DNA of 64,000 bases from Allobosea sp. (lineage in GTDB: Bacteria > Pseudomonadota > Alphaproteobacteria > Rhizobiales > Beijerinckiaceae). A program made the translations under genes and the position numbers. Within the stretch, counting starts at the first letter, position 1; each line of letters starts with the position of its first letter. The notes below the pieces were generated by a model. It ran no database searches. It had not been told where the DNA came from and saw only the letters and a list, made by a program, of their open reading frames with translations. The stretch is from contig NZ_JAUYTP010000085.1 of assembly GCF_030695125.1 (NCBI RefSeq), forward strand, positions 88,826-152,825, in the 5' to 3' direction. Shown here in pieces: positions 25,844-33,384 of the stretch.

Positions 25844-25980
25844 GGTCCCGCACGCTCGACCGCGCGCCGGCAGAGGACCTGACGATGTCCGCGACAGGCC
25901 CGCGGGCCGGATCCTTCAGATGGGCGGGGGATCCGACACGCAAAGCGCGAACTCGCGCCGTGGACGTTCGGCGCGTGTGG

Positions 25981-26005
25981 GGCAGCCGGCACGCGGCCGG
26001 CTGCC
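25981..26005. terminator. Perfect 10-bp hairpin downstream of the Mn-catalase gene
   Basis: GGCAGCCGGC-ACGCG-GCCGGCTGCC, 5-base loop, between the convergent transketolase and catalase genes. There is no T run, so it may act as a bidirectional RNA-end hairpin rather than a classical terminator. Confidence 0.55.
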
Positions 26006-26012
26006 ATCGGGA

Positions 26013-26936
26013 TCAGCGCGACTTCTTGTAGAGCTTCTCGGCGATCTCGAACATTTCCTCGGGCGCATAGTCCGGGGTGAAGGCGGAGGGCACGCCCGTC
26101 AGCTGGTGGATCTTGCCGCCTTCGGGCATGCCGTCGACCACTTCGAGCTCGCCCTGCGGGTCGCCCGGCAGCGCCATCTCGCCGCCACCCCAGATCCCCG
26201 ACATCGCCTTGTAGTCGTTGGGGCTGAAGGTGTAGAGGCGCCGGTGCGAGCCCTCGTCGAGGTACTTCTGGCATTCCGGGATCTTGCTGAGATCGATGTT
26301 GGGCGTCGGCAGCATCTTCTCGATCTCGACGCCGGTGATGTGCTTCAAGGCCAGCGCATAGGCATGGGCGTGCACCGAGCCGCGCACCAGCAGATAGCCG
26401 CAGACCTCGCGGCCGGTCGGGTCCGACAGCGTCTCGTAGACCCGCAGCTTGTGCAGCCTTGCGCCGCATTCGAGATGGAAATTGTGCAGCAGATCGGTGA
26501 CGACATTGCCCGTCGTGGTGATGAAGTCGTTGTTCCAGCCAGCGCCGTTGCTGTTGACGGGCGTGGCGCCGCCACCATTCGAATAGAAGCCCGCCGCGAG
26601 CCGGATGTCCTTCATCAGCTCATGGGGCGCGCCAGAAATGTCGCCGCCATCGGTCTCGTCGCCATCATTGTCGGGGCCGTTGTTGAGCATGGCGACGCCG
26701 TTGCTGACGAGCTCGACATGGCCGAGTTCCTCGGCGGTAATGCTGGCGACGAGGTGGTAGAACGGCTTCAGCTTGTCCTTGCTGCGGAAGTTGAAGCTCT
26801 GGAACATGTAGTTCCCGAGGGTCGACATCTCGCCGTACTTGCCGCCGAGCAGCTCCTGCAGGGCTGCGGCGGCGTTCGGGTCTTTCTTCTTGGGGGCGGG
26901 CAGCTCGGCCTGCAACTTGTCGACGCGCATGAACAT
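26013..26936 (-). CDS. Manganese catalase
   Basis: A 307-residue non-haem catalase. The dimanganese ligands fall at the positions known from the Thermus enzyme: E36, E70 and H73 (in ITAEELGHVEL), then E156 (HLECGARLH) and H189 (VRGSVHAHA). It splits hydrogen peroxide in the cytoplasm. AGGAGAG precedes the ATG at 26936. A GGAAC-N17-GTT motif lies 29 bp upstream, so general-stress control is likely. Length is normal for the family. Confidence 0.95.
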   Translation of the reverse strand: MFMRVDKLQAELPAPKKKDPNAAAALQELLGGKYGEMSTLGNYMFQSFNFRSKDKLKPFYHLVASITAEELGHVELVSNGVAMLNNGPDNDGDETDGGDISGAPHELMKDIRLAAGFYSNGGGATPVNSNGAGWNNDFITTTGNVVTDLLHNFHLECGARLHKLRVYETLSDPTGREVCGYLLVRGSVHAHAYALALKHITGVEIEKMLPTPNIDLSKIPECQKYLDEGSHRRLYTFSPNDYKAMSGIWGGGEMALPGDPQGELEVVDGMPEGGKIHQLTGVPSAFTPDYAPEEMFEIAEKLYKKSR

Positions 26937-26964
26937 GGTGGCTCTCCTGTGATCCTGAGAGACC

Positions 26965-26989
26965 AACCGGCCCGTCGATGGGCCGTTCC
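26965..26989 (-). promoter_or_regulatory. EcfG-type promoter of the Mn-catalase gene
   Basis: On the minus strand GGAAC (26989-26985), 17 bp, GTT (26967-26965), 29 bp from the ATG. Confidence 0.68.
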
Positions 26990-27108
26990 GGCTCCGCGGC
27001 GAACCGTCGAAAAGAGACGGTTCTGTCGACGGGGTCGTGAGAAACCTCCGGTGGAGGAAGCAGGGCGGGGCGGCTCGCGACTGCAAACACCTCGCGCTCA
27101 GAGGCGCT

Positions 27109-28215
27109 TCAGAGATTCCGGACGTCGGCCAGGGCCGCCTCGAACGTCACGATGAGCCCTTCGGGCCGATAGCGTGCGTCGACACCGCCCTTGCCGACCA
27201 GGCCCATCTGGATGAGCTGCGACCCGAAGCTGCGGCGCTTGGGCTCGCCAACCACCGGACCTCCCGATTCCCGCCAGGTCAACGTGACCGACGGCGCGGC
27301 GCGGTCGGTATCGATGCTCAGCGACAGATCGACCTTGCCGCTCGCCACCGACAGGGCGCCATGCTTGACGGCGTTCGTGGCCAACTCGTGCAGCAGCAGT
27401 GTCATCGACAGGGTCGCCTTCGGCCCCAGATCGAGGGTGGGGCCGAAGATTTCAATCCGGTCGCCGTCGCTGTGGAGGTCGAGGAGCAAGCGAATGACCT
27501 TGTGAAAGGGCGCGGCTGTCCAGTTCTCCTGCAGCAGCAGATCATGCGCTGCCCCCAAGGCGGCGATCCGGCGGCCCAGCGCCTCCACAGCGTCGCGTTC
27601 CGAGACGCCCTTCAAGGTCTGCTTGGCAATGGCCTGCACCATGGCCAGGGTGTTCTTCATGCGGTGGGCGAGTTCGCCGTTCAGGACGCCCAGCTGCTGA
27701 AGAGCGGCGTCCCGCTCGCGGACCGCCTTGCGCAGCTCGAACTGGCGCATCACCTGGCGCGCCAGCACCTTCAACGCGTCTTGCTGCAGCGTCGACAGCT
27801 GCCGCGGCTGATAATCCAGAACGCACAACGTGCCGATGGCGTGACCGCGATCGGTCTTCAGAAGCGCGCCCGCATAGAAGCGCAATCCCGGCTCACCGGT
27901 GACGAGCGGGTTGCCGTCGAACCGGGCGTCCTTGGTGGCGTCCGGCACGATCAAGAACTCGTCTTCCAGAATGGCTTTGGCGCAAAAGGACGAATCCAGC
28001 GGCGTTTCGCGCACCCCGAGACCCACCTCGGCCTTGAAGAACTGGCGCCCTTGTCCGATCAGATTGACGACGGCGATGGGGGTTTCGCAAAGGCTGGACG
28101 CCAGTTGCGCGATCTCGTCGAAATCCTGCTCGCACGGGGTGTCGAGGACGGCAAAACTCGCCAGCGCGTTCAGGCGGTCGACCTCTGCCGTGTCATGCAT
28201 CTGCAGATCAGCCAT
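27109..28215 (-). CDS. GAF-domain HWE histidine kinase
   Basis: A 368-residue soluble kinase. A GAF domain occupies about residues 15-160 (FAVLDTPCEQDFDEIAQLAS ... GTLCVLDYQPR), then a coiled linker, then the HWE phospho-acceptor block NGELAHRMKNTLAMVQAIA with H184. The ATPase part has LLLHELATNAVKHGAL and the WRE motif in LTWRESGGP. There is no membrane segment. HWE kinases of this layout phosphorylate PhyR-type or single receivers in Alphaproteobacteria. A symmetric EcfG-type promoter lies 118 bp upstream, shared with the divergent DUF6894 gene. Confidence 0.92.
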   Translation of the reverse strand: MADLQMHDTAEVDRLNALASFAVLDTPCEQDFDEIAQLASSLCETPIAVVNLIGQGRQFFKAEVGLGVRETPLDSSFCAKAILEDEFLIVPDATKDARFDGNPLVTGEPGLRFYAGALLKTDRGHAIGTLCVLDYQPRQLSTLQQDALKVLARQVMRQFELRKAVRERDAALQQLGVLNGELAHRMKNTLAMVQAIAKQTLKGVSERDAVEALGRRIAALGAAHDLLLQENWTAAPFHKVIRLLLDLHSDGDRIEIFGPTLDLGPKATLSMTLLLHELATNAVKHGALSVASGKVDLSLSIDTDRAAPSVTLTWRESGGPVVGEPKRRSFGSQLIQMGLVGKGGVDARYRPEGLIVTFEAALADVRNL

Positions 28216-28330
28216 CGCCGAACCATCCTCGCCGACGGCGGCACACCGGCTGCCACCGTCCGTTGCGCCCTATGGGGTCAGCGCTACAGCGGAATGATGT
28301 CGGCGTCCAAAACTGAATTGCCGATGCCGG

Positions 28331-28357
28331 GGAACACTCGATCCCTGGTTCCGTTCC
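28331..28357. promoter_or_regulatory. Symmetric, divergent EcfG-type promoter
   Basis: On the plus strand GGAAC (28331-28335), 17 bp, GTT (28353-28355). On the minus strand GGAAC (28357-28353), 17 bp, GTT (28335-28333). The element can be read in both directions: 29 bp to the DUF6894 start at 28384 and 118 bp to the HWE kinase start at 28215. Confidence 0.65.
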
Positions 28358-28383
28358 CTCCAGGGGTCGAGGGACCACGTGCG

Positions 28384-28707
28384 ATGCCGAAGTTCACGAT
28401 CATAACGGCGACCGATCGCTTGGAGGATCGGGGCGACGACCCTCTCGAGTTCCGCGACGCAGAGGCGGCCGTGGACGATGCCCAGATCGCGCTGACGGAG
28501 ATGGCCCGCGAAGGGTTGCCGAGTGGAAAGAGGGCCGATTTCGCGGTGAGGGTTCGCGACGAGAGCGGCGACGAGATCTACGTCGCCGCTCTGCATTTCA
28601 CCGCCAAGACCAAGGATGATCTGGTCCGGGAGGACAAGGAGGCGGATGCCGCCGCGCGTGACGTCGCCCTAGCTCTCGATATCCGGCCGGGTGGCCGACG
28701 GCGCTGA
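28384..28707 (+). CDS. DUF6894-family protein
   Basis: A 107-residue protein. It starts MPKFTIITATDRLEDRGDDP and contains LEFRDAEAAVDDAQIALTEMAREGLP and FAVRVRDESGDEIY. This is the form of DUF6894, small Rhizobiales proteins of unknown function, but it is longer than the usual 70-80 residues because of an Asp/Glu/Lys-rich tail. The open frame extends over 1.3 kb upstream, but only this part has family sequence. A promoter of EcfG type sits 29 bp upstream. Confidence 0.8.
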   Translation: MPKFTIITATDRLEDRGDDPLEFRDAEAAVDDAQIALTEMAREGLPSGKRADFAVRVRDESGDEIYVAALHFTAKTKDDLVREDKEADAAARDVALALDIRPGGRRR

Positions 28708-28737
28708 TGACCGGCTCCTCGGCGCACGGGCCTGCGG

Positions 28738-30696
28738 TCAAGCCGAGCGCCGAGTATCGGGTGGCGCTCCGGTCTGCTCCGGTACGACCGCAGCGAGTTC
28801 GATACAGGCCCTGCTCGCGCCTCTCAGCGAGGTCTCTGTCCGGTCTGCGATCTGCGTATCGATGATCGCGTCTTCCATCGCCAAGGAAGCCAGCACGATC
28901 GGCGTCGATGGCATCCGCCGACGCAGGCGCTTGATGGCGTAACGCATATGCGCGTCACTCTGCTCGGCGAGATAGCAAAGGCAGATCAGGGCAGGGCCCG
29001 ACTGCACGAGCGCCGACAGCTGGCTGCTCGACAGGGTGTCGGGCGGCAGGACCCGCGAGGACAAGCCGTGCTTGCCGAGGATCTGCGACAGCATCAGCGC
29101 CGCCGCCTCGTCGAGGCTCGACTGGGCCGCGACCAGGACGACCCGATCTTCGCCGCGAAACGGTTCTTTCAGCTGGTCGTCGGTGAGGACCGGCAGGTCC
29201 GAGGAGCCCTCGGCCTCGTCGGTTTCGTCCACCGCCGCGCCGGCTTCGGCGTCGAGTGTGATCTCGCCTGAGGTGGGCCTGCGGTCCTGGTGATCGGAGA
29301 GGTCGTCGACGACTTCGCGAACCGTATCGAGGATTTGCGCCTGCCGTTGCACATCGAGGACACCACGCGCGGCATCGCCGGAGGCGAGGCGCAGTCCCTC
29401 CAGGGCGACCTCGTCGTAATAGGCGGACAGAGAGCGCTCCTTGAGAACCTCTTCGGCCTTGTCGGCCGCCTCCGCGGGATCTCCAGCCAGGACACGCTGG
29501 TAGAAGATCTCCGGGGCCGACAAGGGCGGGCGGTCGCCCAACAGGACGTCGAGGAACTGGAGCCGGTCGACATGCCTCCCGAGCACGACGAGGCACACCG
29601 TCAGCGGCGTCGCCAGCACCAGACCGATCGGGCCCCACAGCCAGGTCCAGAACGTCGCTGCGACGACGATGGCCACCGGCGAGAGACCGGTCGTGCGGCC
29701 GTAGACAAGGGGCTCCACGACATGGCCGGCGAGCGGCTCCGCGACCAGGAACAGCGCAGCCGTCCAAGCCAGCATGGTCCAGCCGGGATCCACCGCGGCG
29801 GCGATCACCATGGGGAAGACCGCCGAAAGAATGGCGCCGAGATAAGGCACGAAGCGCAAGATCGCGGCGAGGATGCCCCAGAGAAGCGCGCTCGGCACGC
29901 CGATCAACCACAGCCCTGAGCCGATCAGCAGACCGAAGCCGGAATTCAGCAGCAATTGCGTCAGGAACAGCCGGCTCAGCCGCTTGGCGGCGTCGTCAAA
30001 GGCGGCCGTGGTTTTCTGCAGGTCGTAGGTGCCCGTCAGCCGGATGAACCGGTTGCGCAGATCTTCGCGCTTGAGCAGGATGAAGACGACGAAGATCACC
30101 ACGATCCCCGTCGTCGTCAGCGGGTGGATGAGCGGCGTCAGGAACGCCTGCAGCGTCTGCAACGCTCCGGGCCGGGGCTGGTGGACCTCGACGGGGATCG
30201 GCCGGCTGTCGGTCGCAGGCGAGAGCTGTTGTCCCGCAGGCGTGCGGTCCGGCCGGTCAAGCTCCTTTCCGAGTTCCTGGAGCACGTCGACGGCCCGCGA
30301 CAGCACGCCGGTGCCCGGGCCGGCTCCCTTCAGCGACGCGATCTTCTCGCGCATCGTGTTCTGATAGGTCGGCAGATCGGCCGCTAGCTGCGACGCCTGC
30401 CCGACCATCGACACCGCCAGCCCGGCCACGACTGCAAACGCGCAGATGACGACGAAGACGACCGCGATCGACCGCGGCAAGCGGATCTTCTGGAGCAGTT
30501 TCACCAGTGGCGCGAGCACGAAGCTGAACAGGATCGCCAGCGCCACGGGCACGAACACCTCGCGGCCCACATAGAGCGTGCCGATGATGAGCGCGCCTGT
30601 GGCGGCGGTTCCCAGGCCTGCGGGCGCTGCGACGGTGGGGAGGCGCTGCGGCAAGGTGAGGATCGGCTTGGGGCCGGGCGAGCGTGTGTCAGCCAC
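28738..30696 (-). CDS. AI-2E-family permease with a long cytoplasmic C-terminal extension
   Basis: A 652-residue protein. Residues about 25-375 form the PerM/AI-2E transporter domain with roughly eight membrane helices (VALAILFSFVLAPLVKLLQK, LLWGILAAILRFVPYLGAIL, VVEPLVYGRTTGLSP). Family members are normally about 350 residues. The extra 270 residues are soluble: an alpha-helical part, an acidic linker, and a Rossmann-like region (DRVVLVAAQSSLDEAAALMLSQIL ... ALICLCYLA) resembling a B12-binding-type fold without the DxHxxG cobalamin motif. It lies 48 bp downstream of the holin-like gene in the same minus-strand unit. The transported compound is unknown. Confidence 0.85.
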   Translation of the reverse strand: MADTRSPGPKPILTLPQRLPTVAAPAGLGTAATGALIIGTLYVGREVFVPVALAILFSFVLAPLVKLLQKIRLPRSIAVVFVVICAFAVVAGLAVSMVGQASQLAADLPTYQNTMREKIASLKGAGPGTGVLSRAVDVLQELGKELDRPDRTPAGQQLSPATDSRPIPVEVHQPRPGALQTLQAFLTPLIHPLTTTGIVVIFVVFILLKREDLRNRFIRLTGTYDLQKTTAAFDDAAKRLSRLFLTQLLLNSGFGLLIGSGLWLIGVPSALLWGILAAILRFVPYLGAILSAVFPMVIAAAVDPGWTMLAWTAALFLVAEPLAGHVVEPLVYGRTTGLSPVAIVVAATFWTWLWGPIGLVLATPLTVCLVVLGRHVDRLQFLDVLLGDRPPLSAPEIFYQRVLAGDPAEAADKAEEVLKERSLSAYYDEVALEGLRLASGDAARGVLDVQRQAQILDTVREVVDDLSDHQDRRPTSGEITLDAEAGAAVDETDEAEGSSDLPVLTDDQLKEPFRGEDRVVLVAAQSSLDEAAALMLSQILGKHGLSSRVLPPDTLSSSQLSALVQSGPALICLCYLAEQSDAHMRYAIKRLRRRMPSTPIVLASLAMEDAIIDTQIADRTETSLRGASRACIELAAVVPEQTGAPPDTRRSA

Positions 30697-30744
30697 TTGT
30701 TTTGAATCCCCTGGGACCAGAAAGACGGCTTCGTGTGGGTTCGA

Positions 30745-31179
30745 TCACGCTGGCGCCAAGGATTTGCGCAGCCTTGCCATGAGCGTCCGCCCGGTTCGCG
30801 ATCTCACGAGGACGACGATGGCGGTGACCACGGCCGCCGTCGTCGCGCCGGCTGCAGCCATGGCCGCCGCCGAATAGGGCTGCCGTTCGCGAGCTACTGA
30901 CCGAGGGGGCGATGGTGGCGCCGGGCGGGGCCTGCGGGACCGGATCAGCATCGCCGCGCCGGCAGCAGCGACAGCGATGGCGAGCAGGATGCCAGAGACG
31001 ATCAGGCTGGCCCAGACCGGGCCATAGCGGAACATGAGCAGGTTGCGGCCTGCATCGAGCCCGTAGCCCATCGCGAAGATGACGACGAGACCGCCCAGGC
31101 TGATCAGGCCGTAGACGATGGCCTGCCGCCTGAGCGCGGCGACGACGGGCGCTGTGACCTCGGCGAACAAGCCAGCCAT
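30745..31179 (-). CDS. Holin-like small membrane protein
   Basis: A 144-residue protein with two central membrane helices (LISLGGLVVIFAMGYGLDAGR, SLIVSGILLAIAVAAAGAAML) and a third hydrophobic segment near residues 105-125 (TTAAVVTAIVVLV), ending in a basic tail. The layout is like the phage-holin-superfamily or DUF1469-type proteins that accompany ElaB/YqjD-like proteins. It starts two bases after the stop of the ElaB-like gene, so the two are translationally coupled. Function unknown; membrane stress is a reasonable guess. Confidence 0.75.
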   Translation of the reverse strand: MAGLFAEVTAPVVAALRRQAIVYGLISLGGLVVIFAMGYGLDAGRNLLMFRYGPVWASLIVSGILLAIAVAAAGAAMLIRSRRPRPAPPSPPRSVARERQPYSAAAMAAAGATTAAVVTAIVVLVRSRTGRTLMARLRKSLAPA

Positions 31180-31181
31180 GC

Positions 31182-31424
31182 TCAGCGAGCCGCCCAGAAC
31201 CCGATCGCCAGGCCGGCGGCGGCGGCCCAGGCGATCGCCCGAATCGGCCGCGCCTTGATCTCGTCGACGAGCAGGCTCTGCAGGTCCGACGCCTCGATCG
31301 GGTGATGCCCCCTCGGCTGATCGCCCCCCGACGACGGCGTGCCTGGTTCGAGGGCATCGGCATAATGCGACATGCCGATGAAGCCGGTTTCGGTCGTTTC
31401 GGCGGTATCCGCAGGGTTGGCCAT
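31182..31424 (-). CDS. ElaB/YqjD-like small membrane-anchored protein
   Basis: An 80-residue protein. The first 55 residues are soluble and acidic; the C-terminus has the tail anchor RAIAWAAAAGLAIGFWAAR preceded by IKARPI, the form of DUF883/ElaB/YqjD proteins that tether ribosomes or bind inner membranes in stationary phase in E. coli. The ATG at 31424 is preferred over a longer frame to 31598. An EcfG-type promoter lies 33 bp upstream. First gene of the unit ElaB-like, holin-like, AI-2E permease. Confidence 0.75.
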   Translation of the reverse strand: MANPADTAETTETGFIGMSHYADALEPGTPSSGGDQPRGHHPIEASDLQSLLVDEIKARPIRAIAWAAAAGLAIGFWAAR

Positions 31425-31456
31425 GATGCACCTTTGAGCTTGGATCGTGACGGCTG

Positions 31457-31481
31457 AACTCGGATGGGGGGCGGCTGTTCC
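31457..31481 (-). promoter_or_regulatory. EcfG-type promoter of the ElaB-like/holin/AI-2E unit
   Basis: On the minus strand GGAAC (31481-31477), 17 bp, GTT (31459-31457), 33 bp from the ATG at 31424. Confidence 0.65.
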
Positions 31482-31576
31482 GTCCGTCCCGGCGTCGAAG
31501 GCGCCAGGCGTTGGCGCATCGCCTCTGGCCCATGAGCGCGGACCGGAGGCGATGCCGTCTGCTTCGCGGCTCGCAG

Positions 31577-31601
31577 GGAACCATGGCCGGTGCTGCAAGT
31601 T
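31577..31601 (+). promoter_or_regulatory. EcfG-type promoter of the first ku gene
   Basis: GGAAC (31577-31581), 17 bp, GTT (31599-31601), 41 bp from the ATG at 31642. Confidence 0.65.
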
Positions 31602-31641
31602 GCTCGACCGCGCTGCCCCTCAGCGTTTCGGGAGGACGTCA

Positions 31642-32505
31642 ATGGCCCCGCGCGCAGTCTGGAAAGGCACGCTGAAGATCGCCGAGGTCACCTGCCCGGT
31701 GTCGCTCTACACGGCCGCCTCGACGTCGGAGCGAATCTCGTTCCATACGATCAACCGCAAGACCGGCAACCGCGTCCAGCGTCAGTTCGTCGACGAGGTC
31801 TCCGGCAAGCCCGTGGAGGCCGAGGATCAGGTAAAAGGTTACGACAAGGGCGATGGCGACTACGTCATCCTCGAGCCCGAGGAGATTGCCGCCGCGATCC
31901 CCGAAAGCGACAAAACCCTGACCGTCGAGACGTTCCTGCCCTGCGACGAGATCGACGACATCTTCTTCGACAAACCCTATTACGTTTCGCCAAGCTCGCC
32001 CGTCGCCGCCGAGGCCTTCGCGCTGATCCGCGAGGGCATGAAGGGGCGCCAATCGGCAGCGCTCGCACGCACGGTCATCTTCCGCCGGATGCGCTCGATC
32101 CTGATCCGCCCGCATGGCGAGGGGCTGATCGCGACCACGCTGAACTTCGACTATGAGGTCCGCTCGGCACAGGACGCCTTCAGCGAAATTCCGGCGATCA
32201 AGATCGACGACGAGATGCTGCAGCTCGCCGAGCACATCATCAAGACGAAGGCCGGCCCTTTCGATCCCAAGCAATTCGACGACCGCTATGAGAGCGCGCT
32301 CGCCGAACTCGTCCAGGCGAAGATCGAAGGCCGCAAGATCAAGCCCCAGAAGCGGCCGGAACCGGCCAAGGTCGTCAGCCTGCTGGACGCGCTGCGCGAG
32401 AGCGCCAAGACGGGTGTCGCCGCCAAGGGCGGCAAAGCCGCGAAGAGCTATGCCAAGAAGCGCAAGGCGCCGGCTGAGGCGGAGCCGCGCAAGAAGGCGA
32501 GCTGA
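31642..32505 (+). CDS. ku: Ku protein, copy 1 (NHEJ DNA-end binding)
   Basis: A 287-residue bacterial Ku. It begins MAPRAVWKGTLKIAEVTCPVSLY and has the Ku core SERISFHTINRKTGNRVQRQFVDE, then VKGYDKGDGDYVILE. It forms a ring dimer on broken DNA ends and recruits LigD. The C-terminus is a lysine/alanine-rich tail from about residue 240 (KKRKAPAEAEPRKKAS) that would bind DNA. GGGAGGA precedes the ATG. It converges on a second ku gene, and its stop lies in a short tandem duplication. Confidence 0.95.
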   Translation: MAPRAVWKGTLKIAEVTCPVSLYTAASTSERISFHTINRKTGNRVQRQFVDEVSGKPVEAEDQVKGYDKGDGDYVILEPEEIAAAIPESDKTLTVETFLPCDEIDDIFFDKPYYVSPSSPVAAEAFALIREGMKGRQSAALARTVIFRRMRSILIRPHGEGLIATTLNFDYEVRSAQDAFSEIPAIKIDDEMLQLAEHIIKTKAGPFDPKQFDDRYESALAELVQAKIEGRKIKPQKRPEPAKVVSLLDALRESAKTGVAAKGGKAAKSYAKKRKAPAEAEPRKKAS

Positions 32506-32524
32506 TCAAGAAGGCGAGTTGATC
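32491..32524. repeat. 17-bp tandem duplication over the ku stop codon
   Basis: AAGAAGGCGAGCTGATC (32491-32507) is followed directly by AAGAAGGCGAGTTGATC (32508-32524), one mismatch. The first copy contains the TGA of ku copy 1. The second contains the same TGA in frame-equivalent position and runs into the stop of ku copy 2 on the other strand. Confidence 0.85.
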
Positions 32525-33311
32525 ACGTCCGGCGCGGCTCGAGGCTCTTCTTCAGCGCGTCCATGATGTTGACGACATTGCCGTCGGAGGGCTGACGCGC
32601 GGCTGGCTTGGACGGCTTGCGGCCCTTCTGCTTGGCCTTGATGATCGAAAGCAACTCGTCCTGGACCGGGTCCTGGGCGAGGTCCGGCGACCAGTCCTTG
32701 GTGCGCGTCGTGATCAGCTTGTCCATCAGTGGCCGCAGGTCCTCATCGGGCTCGGATGGCTTGATCGCGGCGAAATAGTCCTTCTCCGGCCGAACCTCGT
32801 CGCCATAGCGCAGGGTCCACAGGACGATGCCGTTGTCGCGCGCGTCCAGCAGCACCGCCCGCTCGCGGCGATAAAGCACGACGCGCGAGATGCCGACGGT
32901 CTTGGTCCGCTTCATGGCTTCGCGGATGACCGAAAACGCTTCTTCGCCAATCTTGGAATCGGGGACGAGGTAATGTGGCGCATCGTACCAGACCCAGCCC
33001 ACGGAGGACCGCGGCGCAAAGGTCTGGATGTCGATCGTGCGGGTGCTTTCCAGCGAAACCGAGTCGAGTTCGTCGTCTTCGAGGACGATGTAGTCATCAT
33101 CGCCCTTGGGGTAGCCCTTGACCTCGTCCTCGTCGGCGACGGGCTTGCCGGTGACCGCATCGACATAGCGGCTCTGGATGCGGTTGCCGGTCTTGCGGTT
33201 GAGCTTGTGGAATCGGACCTTCTCACTCTCGGAACGCGCCGGCATCATCGCCACCGGACAGGTCACGAGCGACAGCTTCAGATAGCCCTTCCAGAACGTC
33301 CTCGGCGCCAT
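32523..33311 (-). CDS. ku: Ku protein, copy 2 (NHEJ DNA-end binding)
   Basis: A 262-residue Ku with the same plan: MAPRTFWKGYLKLSLVTCPVAM, KVRFHKLNRKTGNRIQSRYVD, VKGYPKGDDDYIVLE. It differs clearly from copy 1 along its length, and its C-terminal tail is short, without the long lysine/alanine-rich extension. So it is a diverged paralogue, not a recent duplicate, and the two may form heterodimers as proposed in rhizobia. GGAGG lies upstream of the start, and an EcfG-type promoter lies 26 bp before it. It is followed on the other side by ligD. Confidence 0.95.
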   Translation of the reverse strand: MAPRTFWKGYLKLSLVTCPVAMMPARSESEKVRFHKLNRKTGNRIQSRYVDAVTGKPVADEDEVKGYPKGDDDYIVLEDDELDSVSLESTRTIDIQTFAPRSSVGWVWYDAPHYLVPDSKIGEEAFSVIREAMKRTKTVGISRVVLYRRERAVLLDARDNGIVLWTLRYGDEVRPEKDYFAAIKPSEPDEDLRPLMDKLITTRTKDWSPDLAQDPVQDELLSIIKAKQKGRKPSKPAARQPSDGNVVNIMDALKKSLEPRRT

Positions 33312-33336
33312 GATCGCAGTCCTCCACCCGCCGCAG

Positions 33337-33362
33337 AACGCGCCATCAGGCCCGTTCGTTCC
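33337..33362 (-). promoter_or_regulatory. EcfG-type promoter of the second ku gene
   Basis: On the minus strand GGAAC (33362-33358), 18 bp, GTT (33339-33337), which fits GGAAC-N19-TT. It is 26 bp from the ATG and lies between ligD and ku. Confidence 0.6.
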
Positions 33363-33384
33363 CGGTCCGCACCCGCTCAAACAC

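Noticed and set aside
27037..28383. 1.3-kb upstream extension of the DUF6894 frame
   Set aside because: It is antisense to the GAF-HWE kinase, and only the part from 28384 matches a family and follows a promoter motif.
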